A stretch of DNA of 64,000 nt. Origin: CAIWHR01 sp963830485 (GTDB taxonomy: Bacteria > Pseudomonadota > Gammaproteobacteria > Burkholderiales > Casimicrobiaceae). Location: positions 372,001-436,000 of the forward strand of contig CAWHNE010000029.1 of the NCBI GenBank assembly GCA_963830485.1. Reading direction: 5' to 3'. The notes beneath the pieces are model-generated. The model saw only the letters and a program-made list of their open reading frames with translations. It was not told where the DNA came from and did not search any database. A program made the translations under genes and the position numbers. This document shows, in pieces, positions 9,623-19,799 of the stretch. Position 1 is the stretch's first letter. The number at the start of each line of letters is the position of its first letter.

Positions 9623-9835
9623 TCAGCGCACCCGCTTCACCGGGTACTCGCCGTCCTCGATGTTGTCGCGGAAGAAGCTCCACGGCGACGACGCGGACGT
9701 GAGACGGCGGAACGTGTCGGCCGACACGCCGCCGTACTCGAACGTGCCCGACGTGAGCTCGACGACGAGCGTGCGCCGCACCGCATCGTAGCCGGCGGCG
9801 CGCAGGTTGCCGCCCGAGAGCCGCTTCATTTCCAT
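9623..9835 (-). CDS. KTSC-domain small protein
   Basis: A 70-residue protein that is almost entirely a KTSC domain: SGGNLRAAGYDAVRRTLVVE, TFEYGGVSADTFRRLTSASS, FFRDNIEDGEYPVKRV. The ATG at 9835 has an AAGGAA ribosome site about 8 bases upstream. The biochemical role of stand-alone KTSC proteins is not established; the domain is also found attached to RNA- or nucleic-acid-related proteins. It is convergent with hsp20 and probably monocistronic. The larger open frame extending upstream of this start is a GC-rich artefact. Confidence 0.8.
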   Translation of the reverse strand: MEMKRLSGGNLRAAGYDAVRRTLVVELTSGTFEYGGVSADTFRRLTSASSPWSFFRDNIEDGEYPVKRVR

Positions 9836-9999
9836 GGTCCGATTCCTTCGTTCGCGCCGGCCGAATTGAGGCTCCGGCGATTGTAGCGCCGCGCGTGCTG
9901 CCCAGGCGGCCCTCGAGCCGCGTCCTGTTACGATGCGCGCGGGCATCGGCACGGCATTCGGGAAGGGATCGGGCATGGAGGGAAGGCCAGGTCGGCAGC

Positions 10000-11819
10000 G
10001 TGTCGCGGCTCGTGCTCGCGGCCGCCGCGCTGGCGTTCGCGCTCGCGGCGCCGGCGCGCGGCCGCCGACGCCGGCGAAGACGCTGCGCGTCGTGTTCTCG
10101 ATCGCGGAGACGAGCTTCGATCCGCAGTTCGCCTCCGACGCCGCCTCCGACAGCGTCATCGCCAACATCTACGAGGCGATGCTCGACTACGACTACCTCG
10201 CGCGGCCCGTGAAGCTCGTCCCGCGCACGCTCGAGGCGATGCCGACGGTCTCGGACGGCGGCAAGACCTATCTGTTCAAGCTTCGCAAGGGCATCTTCTT
10301 CACGCCCGATCCCGCGTTCAAGGGCAAGCCGCGCGAGCTGACCGCGGCCGACCAGGTGTACGGCCTGAAGCGCCTGCTCGATCCCGCGGTGAAGAGCCCG
10401 TGGATGTTTCTGCTCGACGGCAAGGTCCTGGGCAGCGAGGAGGCGCGCGCGAAGGCCGAGAAGACCGGCAAGCTCGACTACGACGCGCCGATTCCCGGGC
10501 TCGAGGTCGTCGACCGCTACACGCTGCGGATCCGGTTGAAGGAGCCGGACCTGCGCTTCATCTACGTGCTCGCGGTGCCGAACACGGCGGCCGTCGCGCG
10601 CGAGGTCGTCGAGGCGTACGGGCTCGATTTCGGCGCGCATCCGGTCGGCACCGGGCCCTACGTGCTGGGCGAGTACAAGCGCAGCTCGAAGATCGTCCTC
10701 GTCGCGAATCCCGCCTACCGCGAGGAGACCTACACGCCGGCGGGACCGATTCCCCCGCGAGTCGCAGCCGATCGCCGCGGCGCTCAAGGGCAAGCGCCTG
10801 CCGGTGCCCGGCCGCGATCGAGATCAGCGTCATCGAGGAAGGGCAGGCGCAGTGGCTCGCGTTCCTCAACCGCGAGGTCGACATGCTCGAGCGGCTCCCG
10901 CAGGAGTTCGTCGAGCAGGCGCTCGCCGGCGGCAAGCTCAAGCCCGAGCTCGCCGCGAAGGGCATCCGCCACGAGATCCTGCTGCGCCCGAACACCTGGT
11001 GGACGTACTTCAACATGGAGGATCCGGTGGTCGGCGGCTACACGCCGGACAAGATCGCGCTGCGCCGCGCGATCGGGATGGCCTTCGACCAGCAGGACGC
11101 GATCCGCGTGGTGCTGAAGGGCCGCGCGGTACCCGCGAACAGCCCGGTCCCGCCCGACATCGCGGGATACGATCCCGACGCTGAAGACGAATGCGCAGCT
11201 CTTCGACCCGGCCGCGTCGCGCGCGCTGCTCGACCGCTTCGGGTACAAGGACCGCGACGGCGACGGCTATCGCGAGACGCCGGACGGCAAGCCGCTGACG
11301 ATCGAGCGGTGGTCGACGCCGAATTCCGTCACGCGCCAGAGCGACGAGCTGTGGAAGAAGAACATGGATGCGATCGGCATCCGGATCGTGTTCAAGAAGG
11401 ACCGCACGCCCGAGCTACGCAAGATGGCGCGCCTGGGCAAGATCCCGATGCGCGCCGACGGCTGGAACGCCGACTATCCCGACGCCGAGAATTTCATGCA
11501 GCTGCTCTACGGCCCCACGGGCCAGGAGAACAACGCGCGCTTCGACCTGCCCGCGTTCAACAAGCTCTACGAGCAGGCGCGCGCGCTGCCCGATTCGCCG
11601 GCGCGCACGCAGCTCTTCGACAAGATGACGGAGCTCATGCTCGCGTACGCGCCGTGGCGGATGGGCTACCACCTGATCGAGGACCAGCTGCTGCAGCCGT
11701 GGGTGCGCGACTACAAGCCGCACCCGATCCGGTCGCAGACCTGGCAGTACATCGACCTCGACCCGCGCGAAGTAGCGGCGTCGCGTGGGCCGCTCTTGCT
11801 GCCGTCAGCGCGCCGCTAG
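10000..11819 (+). CDS. ABC transporter solute-binding protein, peptide/nickel (SBP_bac_5) family (frameshifted)
   Basis: A periplasmic binding protein of the DppA/OppA type, about 604 residues when repaired. It begins with a signal peptide (GTG start, VSRLVLAAAALAFALAAPAR). Family landmarks follow: LRVVFSIAETSFDPQFASD, HPVGTGPYVLGEYKRSSKIV, RAIGMAFDQQDAIRVVLKG, PLTIERWSTPNS and GWNADYPDAENFMQLLYG. The frame changes near 10066 (net two bases), 10757, 10812 and 11180; subtracting five bases gives 605 codons. No permease or ATPase gene is adjacent, so it is an orphan receptor or uses a distant transporter. Its stop overlaps, within the palindrome GCTAGC, the stop of the convergent dehydrogenase. 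Confidence 0.8.
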
Positions 11820-12726
11820 CTTGATCCGTCGAGGCGGGTCGCGTCTCGAGCGCTCGCGCGACGAGCACCGCGTCGTCCGCGTCGCCGTCGCCCGCCGCGA
11901 GCGCGTCGGCGAACGCGGCCTGCGCCGCCGCCGCGAACCTCGCATCGACCGCAAGGCGGCGTGCGAGCGTCACCGCGATCCCGATGTCCTTGGCGAGGAT
12001 CCTCGTGGCTGCGCGCGGCGCGAGGTCGCCGGCGAGCGCGCGCGGGAGGCGATCGGCGAGGATCCAGCTCGCGCCCGAGCAGGCGCCGATGACCTCGGCG
12101 GCCACGGCAGCGTCGAGTCCCGCCGCGCGCGCCAACCGGAGCGCCTCGGCGCCGGCGGCGAGGTTCGCCGCGGCGAGCAGGTTGTTGACGATCTTGAACG
12201 CGGAGGCGTCGCCGGCGCGCGGACCCAGCGCGAACACGCGGCCGGCCATGAGGTCGAGCACCGGCCGCGCGCGCTCGAGCGCGGCCGGGTCGCCCGAGAT
12301 CATCATCGTCATCGTGCCCGCGGCCGCCTTCGCCGGACCGCCGGAGACCGGCGCGTCGAGCAGCGCCGCGCCGGTTGCGGCGACGCGCCGGGCCCACGCC
12401 GGCGGATGCACAGGGTCGACAGTCGAGCACGCGAGGACGACGCTGTCCGGCGCGAGCGCCGCGGCGGCGCCCTCCGCTCCGAAGAGCACGGTCTCGACCT
12501 CGTCCGCGTCGACGACCAGCACGACGACGACGCGGGCACGGCGCGCGAGATCGGCGGGAGAATCCGCCGGCCGGGCTCCCGCGCGCACGGCGGCATCCTG
12601 CGCGTCGGGACGCAGGTCGCGGGCGATCACCGGAATGCCGGCGCCGACAAGCCGCCGCGCGACGGCGCCGCCCATCGCACCGACGCCGATCACGCCCACG
12701 ACCGGGGCGGCACCCGACCTGGTCAA
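11816..12726 (-). CDS. 3-hydroxyisobutyrate dehydrogenase-like NAD(P)-dependent enzyme
   Basis: A beta-hydroxyacid dehydrogenase of about 302 residues. The N-terminus carries the Rossmann motif GVIGVGAMGGAVARRL. It is followed by LLDAPVSGGPAKAAAGTMTM, the substrate-binding signature, and by KIVNNLLAAANLAAGAEAL, with the catalytic Lys at K-x3-N. Relatives act on 3-hydroxyisobutyrate, tartronate semialdehyde or similar acids; I cannot choose between these. A TTG at 12726 overlaps the stop of the lipoprotein gene (TTGA); a GTG about 25 bases inside is an alternative start. The last few codons (about 11850) require a frame change to reach the stop at 11816, otherwise the frame runs on. Confidence 0.8.
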
Positions 12727-13139
12727 GTCGGCTTCGGCACTGCGTAAGGCTGGCAGTCGACGAGCGGCGTCACGACGCCATCGCCGACGAGCTGCAGGTC
12801 GGTGCCCTTGCCGCGAAGCTCGAGCGTGCCGTTGGAGAAGCGCACGCCCGATGCCGTCGGGATCTGGTAGAGGACGACGCGATCGCCGCCGGGCATCAGC
12901 AGGCGCGCTTCGCCGGCGTCGAAGCGAAGGACGAGGCGCTCGCCACGCAGCTGGCAGGCGAACGTGTTGCGTGCGGCTTCCTGCTCCTCCTTGCTCGGCT
13001 TGTCGGCGCAGCCGGCGATGCAGGCAGCGGCGACGGTGGCGGCGAGCGCGAACGACGCGCGCGCGGCGCGGAGACAGGCGGGGCGGGGCGGGAGCGCCGG
13101 CGACATCGCGGCGAGCATAGCACGCCGCCCGCGCCGCAC
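12723..13139 (-). CDS. MliC-like lipoprotein (putative c-type lysozyme inhibitor domain)
   Basis: A 138-residue lipoprotein. The signal sequence ends in the lipobox CIAGC, so the mature protein should start at the Cys before ADKPSKEEQE. The mature domain has the MliC pattern: an early Cys (FACQLRGERLVLRF), SGVRFSNGTLELRGKGTDLQ and a final Cys (PLVDCQPY). Characterised MliC proteins protect peptidoglycan by inhibiting c-type lysozyme; that role is inferred here from weak but collinear similarity. Two internal Met codons are alternative starts. The stop is overlapped by the downstream dehydrogenase start, so these two genes are probably co-translated. Confidence 0.65.
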   Translation of the reverse strand: MRRGRRAMLAAMSPALPPRPACLRAARASFALAATVAAACIAGCADKPSKEEQEAARNTFACQLRGERLVLRFDAGEARLLMPGGDRVVLYQIPTASGVRFSNGTLELRGKGTDLQLVGDGVVTPLVDCQPYAVPKPT

Positions 13140-13157
13140 GCCGCGCCCGGCGATTCC

Positions 13158-14502
13158 CTAGCAGTCGACGACGTTGACGGCGAGGCCGCCGAGCGAACTG
13201 TCCTTGTAGCGCGCCGTCATCGCGCGACCGGTCTCTGTCATCGTGCGGACGGCGGCGTCGAGCGCCACGGGCGGGTTCGGCAGGCGCAGCGCGAAGCGGG
13301 CTGCGCCGACCGCGTGCGCGGCGGCCGCCGCGTTCCGTCCGATGCAGGGATCCTGCACCAGCCCGCCTGCGGGATCGCACGTGAGGCCGACGAAGGGCTC
13401 GAGCGCGCGCTCCGCCGCGTGGAGCACCTGGCGATTGCTGGCGCTGCTCACCGCGGCGAGTCCCGCGGCCGCCATCGCGCTCGCGACGCCGATCTCGCCC
13501 TGGCAGCCCGACGTGCTTGAGACCGCTCGTCGCGCAGCAGCTGGCCGACGGCAGCCGCCGCGAGCAGGAACGTGACCGAGCCGTCGTCGCCGGCAAGCGG
13601 CATCGTCGAGCGCCATTGGTGGAGGACTGCGGCCACCGGTCCCGCCGAGCCGTTCGACGGCGCGGAGACGACGCGTCCGCCCGCTGCGTTCTCCTCGGCG
13701 ACGGCGGTCGCGTAGACCGCGGCCCAGGCAGGCAACTCGGGATCGGTGCCCGCGATCGCGGCCGCCTGCGTCGCGGCCCGCCGCGGCCGGTTCGCGCCGC
13801 CCGGCAAGCAACGTCATCGGTCGCGAGGCCGCGCTCGACGGCGTTGCGCATCGTCGCCGCGAACTGCAGGAGGCCCGCGCGCACTTCGCCGGGGCTGCGC
13901 AGCGCGAGCTCGTTGGTGCGCGCCATGTCCGCGATCTTCTTGCCGTGGCTCTGCCCCTGCGCGAGAAGCTCCGCTGCAGTGGCGAACGGGTACGGAACGC
14001 GGACCGTCGAACGGGGCCCGGGCGCTTCGCCGTCGGTGACGATCTCGCCGTCGCCGGTGGAGAAATAGAGGCGAGTCGCGAGCGTCTCGCCGCGCGCGTT
14101 GCGCGCGGTGAAGCGCAGCGCGTTGCTGTGGTGGACGAACGCCTTGTCGACGTGGAAGACGATGTCGGCGGCCGGATCGAACGCGATCTGCGAGGTGCCG
14201 TTGAGCGCGAGCTGTCCTTCGGCACGGATACGCGCCGCGCGTGCGCAGAGCGTTCGCGGATCGATCGCATGCGGGCGCATCGCCGGAGAGTCCGGAGAGG
14301 ATCGCGCGATCGGTTCCATGGTCGCGACCTGTGCACGCGACTGAACCGTACAAATCGATCGAAATGCGACGCGTCTGGATAGAAGACGCCATCGGCTTCG
14401 AGCGTCGTGGACGAAGCGGCGCGCCGCGCGCATCGGTCCCGTCGTGTGCGCCGAGGACGGCCCCAGTCCGATGCGAAACAGATCGAACGCGCTGACGAAC
14501 AT
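13158..14502 (-). CDS. sdaA: L-serine ammonia-lyase, iron-sulfur dependent (frameshifted)
   Basis: L-serine to pyruvate and ammonia. The N-terminal beta-type domain begins SAFDLFRIGLGPSSAHTTGP and continues with ISIDLYGSVACTGRDHGTD. The alpha-type domain has RVVSAPSNGSAGPVAAVLH. Its three conserved cysteines for the 4Fe-4S cluster are in SGCQGEIGVASAMAAAGL, GLTCDPAGGLVQ and QDPCIGRNAAAA. It ends YKDSSLGGLAVNVVDC. The ATG at 14502 has a GGGGG ribosome site. Frame changes occur near 14430, 14370, 14285, 13810 and 13525. Seven extra bases (two breaks being double) would leave 446 codons, close to known SdaA length. All catalytic motifs are retained, so a working gene with sequence errors is more likely than a pseudogene. 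Confidence 0.85.
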
Positions 14503-14734
14503 CCCCCGATCCTCATTCGCCGTTGCGGCGATTCTGCTTGTCGTGGCCCGCGTTTCTCGCGGCGGACACGCTAGTATCAACGCGCCGTCGCTCGCGACGT
14601 GGGGTCGATACCGGAGGACCGGTCGGCGACGACTCCGCCAAACGGCACTCATGCCAATGGCATCCGAACCAGTTGTCCGCTACAGCGGAACGTGCCATGG
14701 CGAGCCCGGCGCGTCGGGAACCAGGTCGCGGTAG
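14503..14734. other. Intergenic region between aceK and sdaA
   Basis: 232 bases without a supported gene. A short perfect hairpin TCGCCG-TTG-CGGCGA lies at 14517-14531, only 15-29 bases upstream of the sdaA start codon, so it could affect ribosome access. TCCGCT-AC-AGCGGA, near 14680, is a second short inverted repeat downstream of aceK. I see no clear sigma-70 promoter. Confidence 0.3.
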
Positions 14735-16509
14735 TCAGTCGGGGCGAAGCGCGAAGCGCACGAGTCGGGATACGACAGCACTTCGACGCAGCCGTCCGGT
14801 GCGGATCTCGCGCTGCATCGCCTGCCACCACTCGGCGTCGAGCAGGTCGGCGTGGAAATAGCGGAAGCACTCGCGCGTCTTCGGATCGGTGAGGAGAAAC
14901 GTCTCGAACTCCTCCGGAAACATGTCGTGCGGCCCGACGGGATACCAGACGTCGCCCGACATCTCGTCCCATCCGGGCGGCATCGGCGGAATCTTCCGGA
15001 ACTGGCAGTCGACCAGGTACTCGATCTCGTCGTAGTCGTAGAACACGACGCGCCCGAAGCGCGTGACGCCGAAGTTCTTGAACAGGAGGTCGCCGGCGAA
15101 GATGTTGGCGGCGGCAAGCTCGCGCAGCGCGTCGCCGTACTCGCGCATCGCATGCGCGCGCTGCGCGTCGTCGGCGCGCTCGAGGTACAGGTTGAGCGGC
15201 GTCATCCGCCGCTCGATGTAGAGGTGCTTGACGATCACGTGGTCGCCGTCGAACTCGATCACCGACGGCGCGACGTCGCAGAGCTCGGCGATCAGCGCGT
15301 CGGAGAAGCGCGCGCGCGGAAACGCGACGTCCGAGTACTCGAGCACGTCGGTCATCCGCCCGACGCGGTCGTGGTGCTTCACGAGCGTGTACTTCTGCTT
15401 GACCTTCTGCCGGTCGGTGTCCTTCGACGCGGCGATCCGGTCGCGGATCACCTTGAACACGTACGGGTACGACGGCAGCGTGAACACCGTCATCACGAGG
15501 CCCTTGATGCCGGGCGCGACGATGAACTGGTCGCGCGAGTGCTTGAGGTGGTGGAGGAAGTCGCGGTAGAAGAGGTTCTTGCCGCCCTTCTGCAGGCCGA
15601 CCATCGTGTAGAGCTCGGCCGCGGTCTTGTCGGGCAGGATCGCGCGGAGGAAGTCGACGTACGCGGACGGCACTTCCATGTCGACGAGGAAGTACGTGCG
15701 GTTCGCCGAGAACAGGATCGCGAGGTCGGCGTCGTCCATCAGCAGCGCGTCGAAGTAGAGCCGTCCCTGCGTGTCGTGCTTGACCGGCACGACGAACGGA
15801 TAGGTGTGGATCCCGTTGACGATCGCGGCCGACGATGTAGGCGGTCTGGTTGCGGATGAACGGCGAGGACAGCACCTGGATCTGGTGATTCGCCTCGAGC
15901 CGGAACGGCCGCGGAAACCGGCGGCGGAACGCGGCGAGCACGTTGCGCAGGTCGCGGCCGAAGTCCGCGAACCGCCGCTCGAAGCGGAAGTCGAGGACGA
16001 TGTCGACGAGCGCGTTGCGCAGCCCCGCCTGCAGCGGATAGTAGCTGCGGTACGACGGCGGATCGGCGTCGATGTACTCGGTCGAGATCGCCGGCCGGAC
16101 GAAGATGAACTTGTTGTGGAAGTAGACGCGGTGCAGGATCTTGACCGACACCGAGTTGAAGAACGTCTCGGCGCACTCGGGCTGCTTGTGGTCGATCAGG
16201 AGCCCGATGAAGTGGAGCTTGACCTGCTCCCACAGCGTGTCGGTGTCGAGGCCGGCGCTCCGGAATTCGCGCAGCGACACGATCGGCGGTCTCCTGCACG
16301 CGGCGGTCGTAGAAGTCGATCCGGTCGCGGCCCACGTGCTGGATCGCGAGCCAGTTGCCGGCGTCGAAGTGCCGCCGCGCCGCGCGCGCGCATTCGCGGA
16401 ACAGCGCGTAGTGCCGGTTGAAGCCCTCGACCAGCGCGACCGCGATCGCGTGCGCGGTCTCGGCGGTGGGCGCCGGCCGGGCGGGGAGCGGCGTGGGGGC
16501 GGACGGCAT
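14735..16509 (-). CDS. aceK: Isocitrate dehydrogenase kinase/phosphatase (two frameshifts)
   Basis: A bifunctional enzyme that phosphorylates and dephosphorylates isocitrate dehydrogenase, directing carbon to the glyoxylate bypass. About 590 residues, the usual AceK length. Landmarks: AVALVEGFNRHYALFRECAR, VKLHFIGLLIDHKQPECAET, FFNSVSVKILHRVYFHN, RSYYPLQAGLRNALVDIV, VFKVIRDRIAASKDTDRQKV, HHDRVGRMTDVLEYSDVAF, FGRVVFYDYDEIEYL. The frame changes at about 16283 and 15832; removing two bases gives exactly 591 codons. No isocitrate lyase or malate synthase gene is adjacent in this window. A 12-bp perfect hairpin lies just upstream of the start. Confidence 0.93.
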
Positions 16510-16519
16510 GCTCGGCGAT

Positions 16520-16546
16520 CCGGCCCGGCGCTGCGCGCCGGGCCGG
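16520..16546. terminator. Perfect 12-bp hairpin just upstream of aceK
   Basis: CCGGCCCGGCGC (16520-16531) and GCGCCGGGCCGG (16535-16546) are exact reverse complements separated by TGC. The element lies in the 45 bases between the stop of a small secreted-protein gene (16555) and the aceK ATG (16509), in the direction of transcription. With no U-tract it could be a GC-type terminator, an attenuator or an mRNA-stabilising stem. Confidence 0.5.
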
Positions 16547-16554
16547 CCGCGCCG

Positions 16555-16918
16555 CTATTGCGGCTGCGCCTGCGATCTGCTCGTTGTAAGACCTTGATCG
16601 CCTTGTTGTACTCCTCGACGGCGGCGTTGGCGGCCTTGGCGTGCGTCGCGCTCGCCGCCTGCTGCTCCTCGACGAACTTCTTGAGGCAGTCGAGATAGGC
16701 TCTTCATGCCGGCGTTCCACTTGGTCCGCTTCTGCTCGCCGGCGGCCTTGCCGATCTCGCTGGAGCTCAGCGCGGGCGGGTCGCCCGGCTTGTCGCAGTT
16801 GGGCGACGGCGTGACGGTGGGCGTGGCCGGCGCCGTCGTCTGCGCGTGCGCGCCGCCCGCGGGCGGCGAGGACGAGGGCCAGGGTCAGCGTCGAAACGAT
16901 GCAGCGAGCGGGAAGCAT
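16555..16918 (-). CDS. Small secreted protein with two cysteines (frameshifted)
   Basis: The ATG at 16918 has a strong ribosome site (CAGGAGG) and encodes a signal peptide (MLPARCIVSTLTLALVLAA). Reading across several frame changes, the mature protein contains SPNCDKPGDPPALSSSEIGK, EQKRTKWNAGMKS, YLDCLKKFVEEQQAASATHA and AAVEEYNKAIKVYNEQIA, with a stop at 16555. It would be about 120 residues: periplasmic, helical and Ala-rich, with one probable disulfide (NCDK to LDCL). I do not recognise a function. It lies directly upstream of aceK, with a strong hairpin between them. Confidence 0.6.
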
Positions 16919-16950
16919 GGCAGAACCTCCTGAGCGGGAAAGGCACAATT

Positions 16951-17714
16951 TTACTTCGCCGGGCACGTCCGGCGCCAGTTCGGCGCCCGTGTCAGCGGGC
17001 CAGCAGCGGCCGCGAGTGCGGCGAGGCCGAGTGCGACGAGATCGACGGCCGCTGCGCCGGCCCCATCCGGGCGCAGCCTCGACACGATCGATCTCGGCGG
17101 CGCGCCGATGCGCTTCCAGCATGCCGTCGACGAGTGCATCGACGTCGATCGTCGTGCGCCGCGTCTCGGCGGATTCGAGGGCGCGCACCGTCGCCGCGAC
17201 CGCATCAGGATCGAGGATCGAGATCGGCGCGCGGCAATAGGGACAGGCGGATTCCTTCTCGAGATCGACCGGTGCGCCGCAGGACGAGCAGCTGACCTTG
17301 CGGATCGTCGCCAGGAGGCGAGCCCGCTCGGCCGGCGTGAGCGGCCGGATGAAATCCTTTTCGCGGAGGAACTGGACGAACGGCGTGAAGCGGCCGTGGC
17401 CGCTCTCGCACCGGTAGTACAGGAATCGCGTCGTGTGCTGGAGGTCGTGGGTGAGCGACAGCGGCAGCGTGCAGCGCGGGCACGGCAGGCGAGCGGGCAG
17501 CGCGCGGCGCGCCGCCGGCCGCGGCCTTGCGGATCGCCTCGAACAGCTCGAGCGTCGCGCCCGGCGTCAGTTGCCCGCTCTCGAAGGCGTCGAACCAGAG
17601 CGCCTGGCAATCGGCGCAGAGGTCGACGGTGAGCTCGCCCTCGAGCTTCCGCGTGAGGCGCAACGGTTGCATCGTCGCCGCACAGCCCGGGCACGGTGTC
17701 GGCTTGTCCTGCAC
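16951..17714 (-). CDS. Multi zinc-ribbon protein with C-terminal membrane segment (two frameshifts)
   Basis: About 253 residues once two extra bases (near 17510 and 17070) are removed. Three CxxC-type ribbons are visible: CPGC...CADC near the start, CPRC...YYRCESGHGRF in the middle, then CSSCGAPVDLEKESACPYC. A helical stretch follows (DVDALVDGMLEAHRRAAEI), then a hydrophobic segment (DLVALGLAALAAAAG) near the C-terminus, so it is probably anchored in the inner membrane. The GTG start at 17714 lies 17 bases after the stop of the zinc metallopeptidase gene, implying an operon. Its role is unknown; adaptor or protein-quality functions are possible. Confidence 0.65.
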
Positions 17715-17731
17715 GTGGACGTCGAAGGCCG

Positions 17732-18626
17732 TCAGGGCTCGCGCTGAGCGAACGTGTCGCACTTGCGCACGTCGCCGCTCGCGAGGCCGACCTTGAACCA
17801 GTACTGGCGCTGGGCGGCGGAGCCGTGCGTGAACGAGTCGGGCACGACGTAGCCTTGCATCTGCTCTCTGGATCCGGTCGTCGCCGACGGCCGCGGCGGC
17901 CGCGAGGCCCTCTTCGATGTCGCCCGGGTCGAGCTTGTTGCGCTTCTGCGCGAAGTAGGCCCAGACGCCGGCATAGCAATCCGCCTGCAGCTCGAGCCGC
18001 ACCGACAGCGCGTTGTTGCCGCGCTCGCCCAGCCGCTGGCGCTGCGCGTCGACCTGCCGCATCGTGCCGGTCAGGTTCTGCACGTGATGGCCGACCTCGT
18101 GCGCGATCACGTACGCCTGCGCGAAGTCGCCGGGCGCGCGGAAGCGCTGCGCGAGCTCGTCGAAGAACGTCGTGTCGAGATAGAGCTTCTGATCGCCGGG
18201 GCAGTAGAAGGGCCCGGCGGCCTCGCTCGCGATGCCGCACGCCGAGCGGACCCGACCCGGAAACAGCACGAGCGTCGGCGGCTGGTAGGTGCCGCCCAGC
18301 GTCTTGAACACGGCGGTCCAGACGTCCTCGGTGTCGCCCAGCACGCGGGAGGCGGTCACCTTCGCCGGATCGCTCGGCGCCGGCGGGCGCCGCGCTGCGG
18401 TCCGTAGCCCGGCGCCGGTTGCACCTGCGAGCTCGGCCCCGACTCGAGACCGCCGATCAGCGACAGCGGATTCACGCCGAACAGCAGGCTCACGATGACG
18501 ATCAGGATCAGCGCGCCGCCGCCCGAGCTTGATGCCGCCGCCGCCGATGGGGAAACCGCTGCCGGCCGACCTCATGCCGGTGCGATCCTCGACGTTTTCG
18601 CTTTCGCGCATGTCTTCCTGTCGCAT
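17732..18626 (-). CDS. YpfJ-type neutral zinc metallopeptidase (frameshifted)
   Basis: A membrane-anchored member of the putative neutral zinc metallopeptidase family. The N-terminus (MRQEDMRESENVEDRTG, then GGGG) leads to a membrane segment read in another frame (ALILIVIVSLLFGVNPLSL). The catalytic domain has GPFYCPGDQKLYLDTTFFDE, AYVIAHEVGHHVQNLTG with the HExxH-type metal site, LELQADCYAGVWAYFA and YVVPDSFTHGSAAQRQYWF. Frame changes occur near 18525, 18395 and 17875. The repaired length of about 296 residues fits the family. Substrates of YpfJ proteins are not well defined. Confidence 0.85.
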
Positions 18627-18660
18627 GTTCGGTCTCCTGGCTTGGCCGTGCTGCGCGGGC

Positions 18661-19783
18661 TCAGGGCTTGAGCGCCCGATAGAGGAACGGCAGGCTCACG
18701 TTCATCCGGTAGTCGATGTCCGAGTGATTGTCGTCGAACTCCTCGTAGGTGTGGCGGATCCCGGCCGCGGCGAGCCGCAGCGACAGGATCCGCGTGCCGT
18801 AGTGGATGTGGTACTGGTCGCGCCACCCGCAGTCGATGTAGATGCCGCGCAGCGAGCGCAGCGCGCGCGCGTGACGGCCGACGAGGTGGATCGGGTCGTG
18901 GCTGAGCCAGCGCTTCCAGCGCGCCTCGATCAATCTCGCCGGTCTCGAGATTGAAGGGCAGGCGGAAGCGCAGCGGCGACGCGCGGGTCGGGGTCGTAGG
19001 TCGCGGCCATGCAGACGTTCATGATCGCGTGGCCTTCGGCCTGCGACAGCTTCTCCTTGCCCCACACCGCCGCGAGGAACCGCTTGACGCGCCCGTCGTC
19101 CTCGCCGGCCGCGAGCCCCTTGCGCGAGGCCGTTTCGGCGAGCGCGTCGTACGTGCCGGCGCGGCGCTTCGGCGCGCGGTACTTCGCGAGCTCGTTCAGC
19201 GTGTTCGGCCAGTCGTGCCGGTAGACGAAGTCGAAGTAGCGCGTCGCCCGAATGGTCGGCGATCGCGCCCCAGTGCTGCGGGTATTTCATCCCGTGGATG
19301 ATCGCGCCGTAGCCGCCGGACGACTTGCCGAAGCAGCCGCGGTGCTCGCGCGCGGCGAGCGTGCGGAATTCGCGATCGACGAACGGGATGATCTCGCGCG
19401 TCAGGTAATCCGCGTAGTTGCCGATCGCCGTCGAATTGACGTACTGGTTGCCGCCGAGGCAGGTGAAGCAGTCGGGAAACACGAGGATCGCAGGGCCCAT
19501 CTTGCGCTCGTGGATGAGGCGCGCCGCGCGCTCGGCCACGTTGTCGCCGAACGGCTTCCAGCCGACGTGGGCGAGGCCGGAGCCCGTGAAGCCGACCATG
19601 TCGTAGAGCACCGGAAAGCGCTGGCCGCGGCCCGCGCCTGCCGCCTCGTCGTATTGCGGCGGCAGCCAGACCGCGAGCTTGCGCACGTGCGGGATCGCCG
19701 AGCGGATTGTCGGCAAGAACCTTCGAGGTGTGCTCGCAGACGACGAGCGTCCCGGCGGAGCGGAGGGGGCGCTTGCGGGCCAT
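18661..19783 (-). CDS. Alpha/beta-hydrolase, esterase D/FrmB-like (frameshifted)
   Basis: A putative esterase with the nucleophile motif GKSSGGYGAIIHGMKYP. Other landmarks are KLAVWLPPQYDEAA, FPVLYDMVGFTGSGLAHVGW, MGPAILVFPDCFTCLGGNQY and IPFVDREFRTLAAREHRG. The C-terminal part is IYIDCGWRDQYHIHYGTRIL then EEFDDNHSDIDYRMNVSLPF, which supplies Asp and His candidates. It starts MARKRPLRSAGTLVVCEHTS at 19783. Four frame changes (about 19705, 19240, 18985, 18935), each one extra base, leave 373 codons. The substrate is unknown. It directly follows the SET-domain gene and may be co-transcribed with it. Confidence 0.8.
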
Positions 19784-19799
19784 CGGGCGGATCCCGGGA

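Noticed and set aside
11635..14652. 1,005-residue open frame on the minus strand
   Set aside because: It links part of sdaA, shadow sequence opposite the lipoprotein, and the dehydrogenase. These are separate genes with their own starts and stops.
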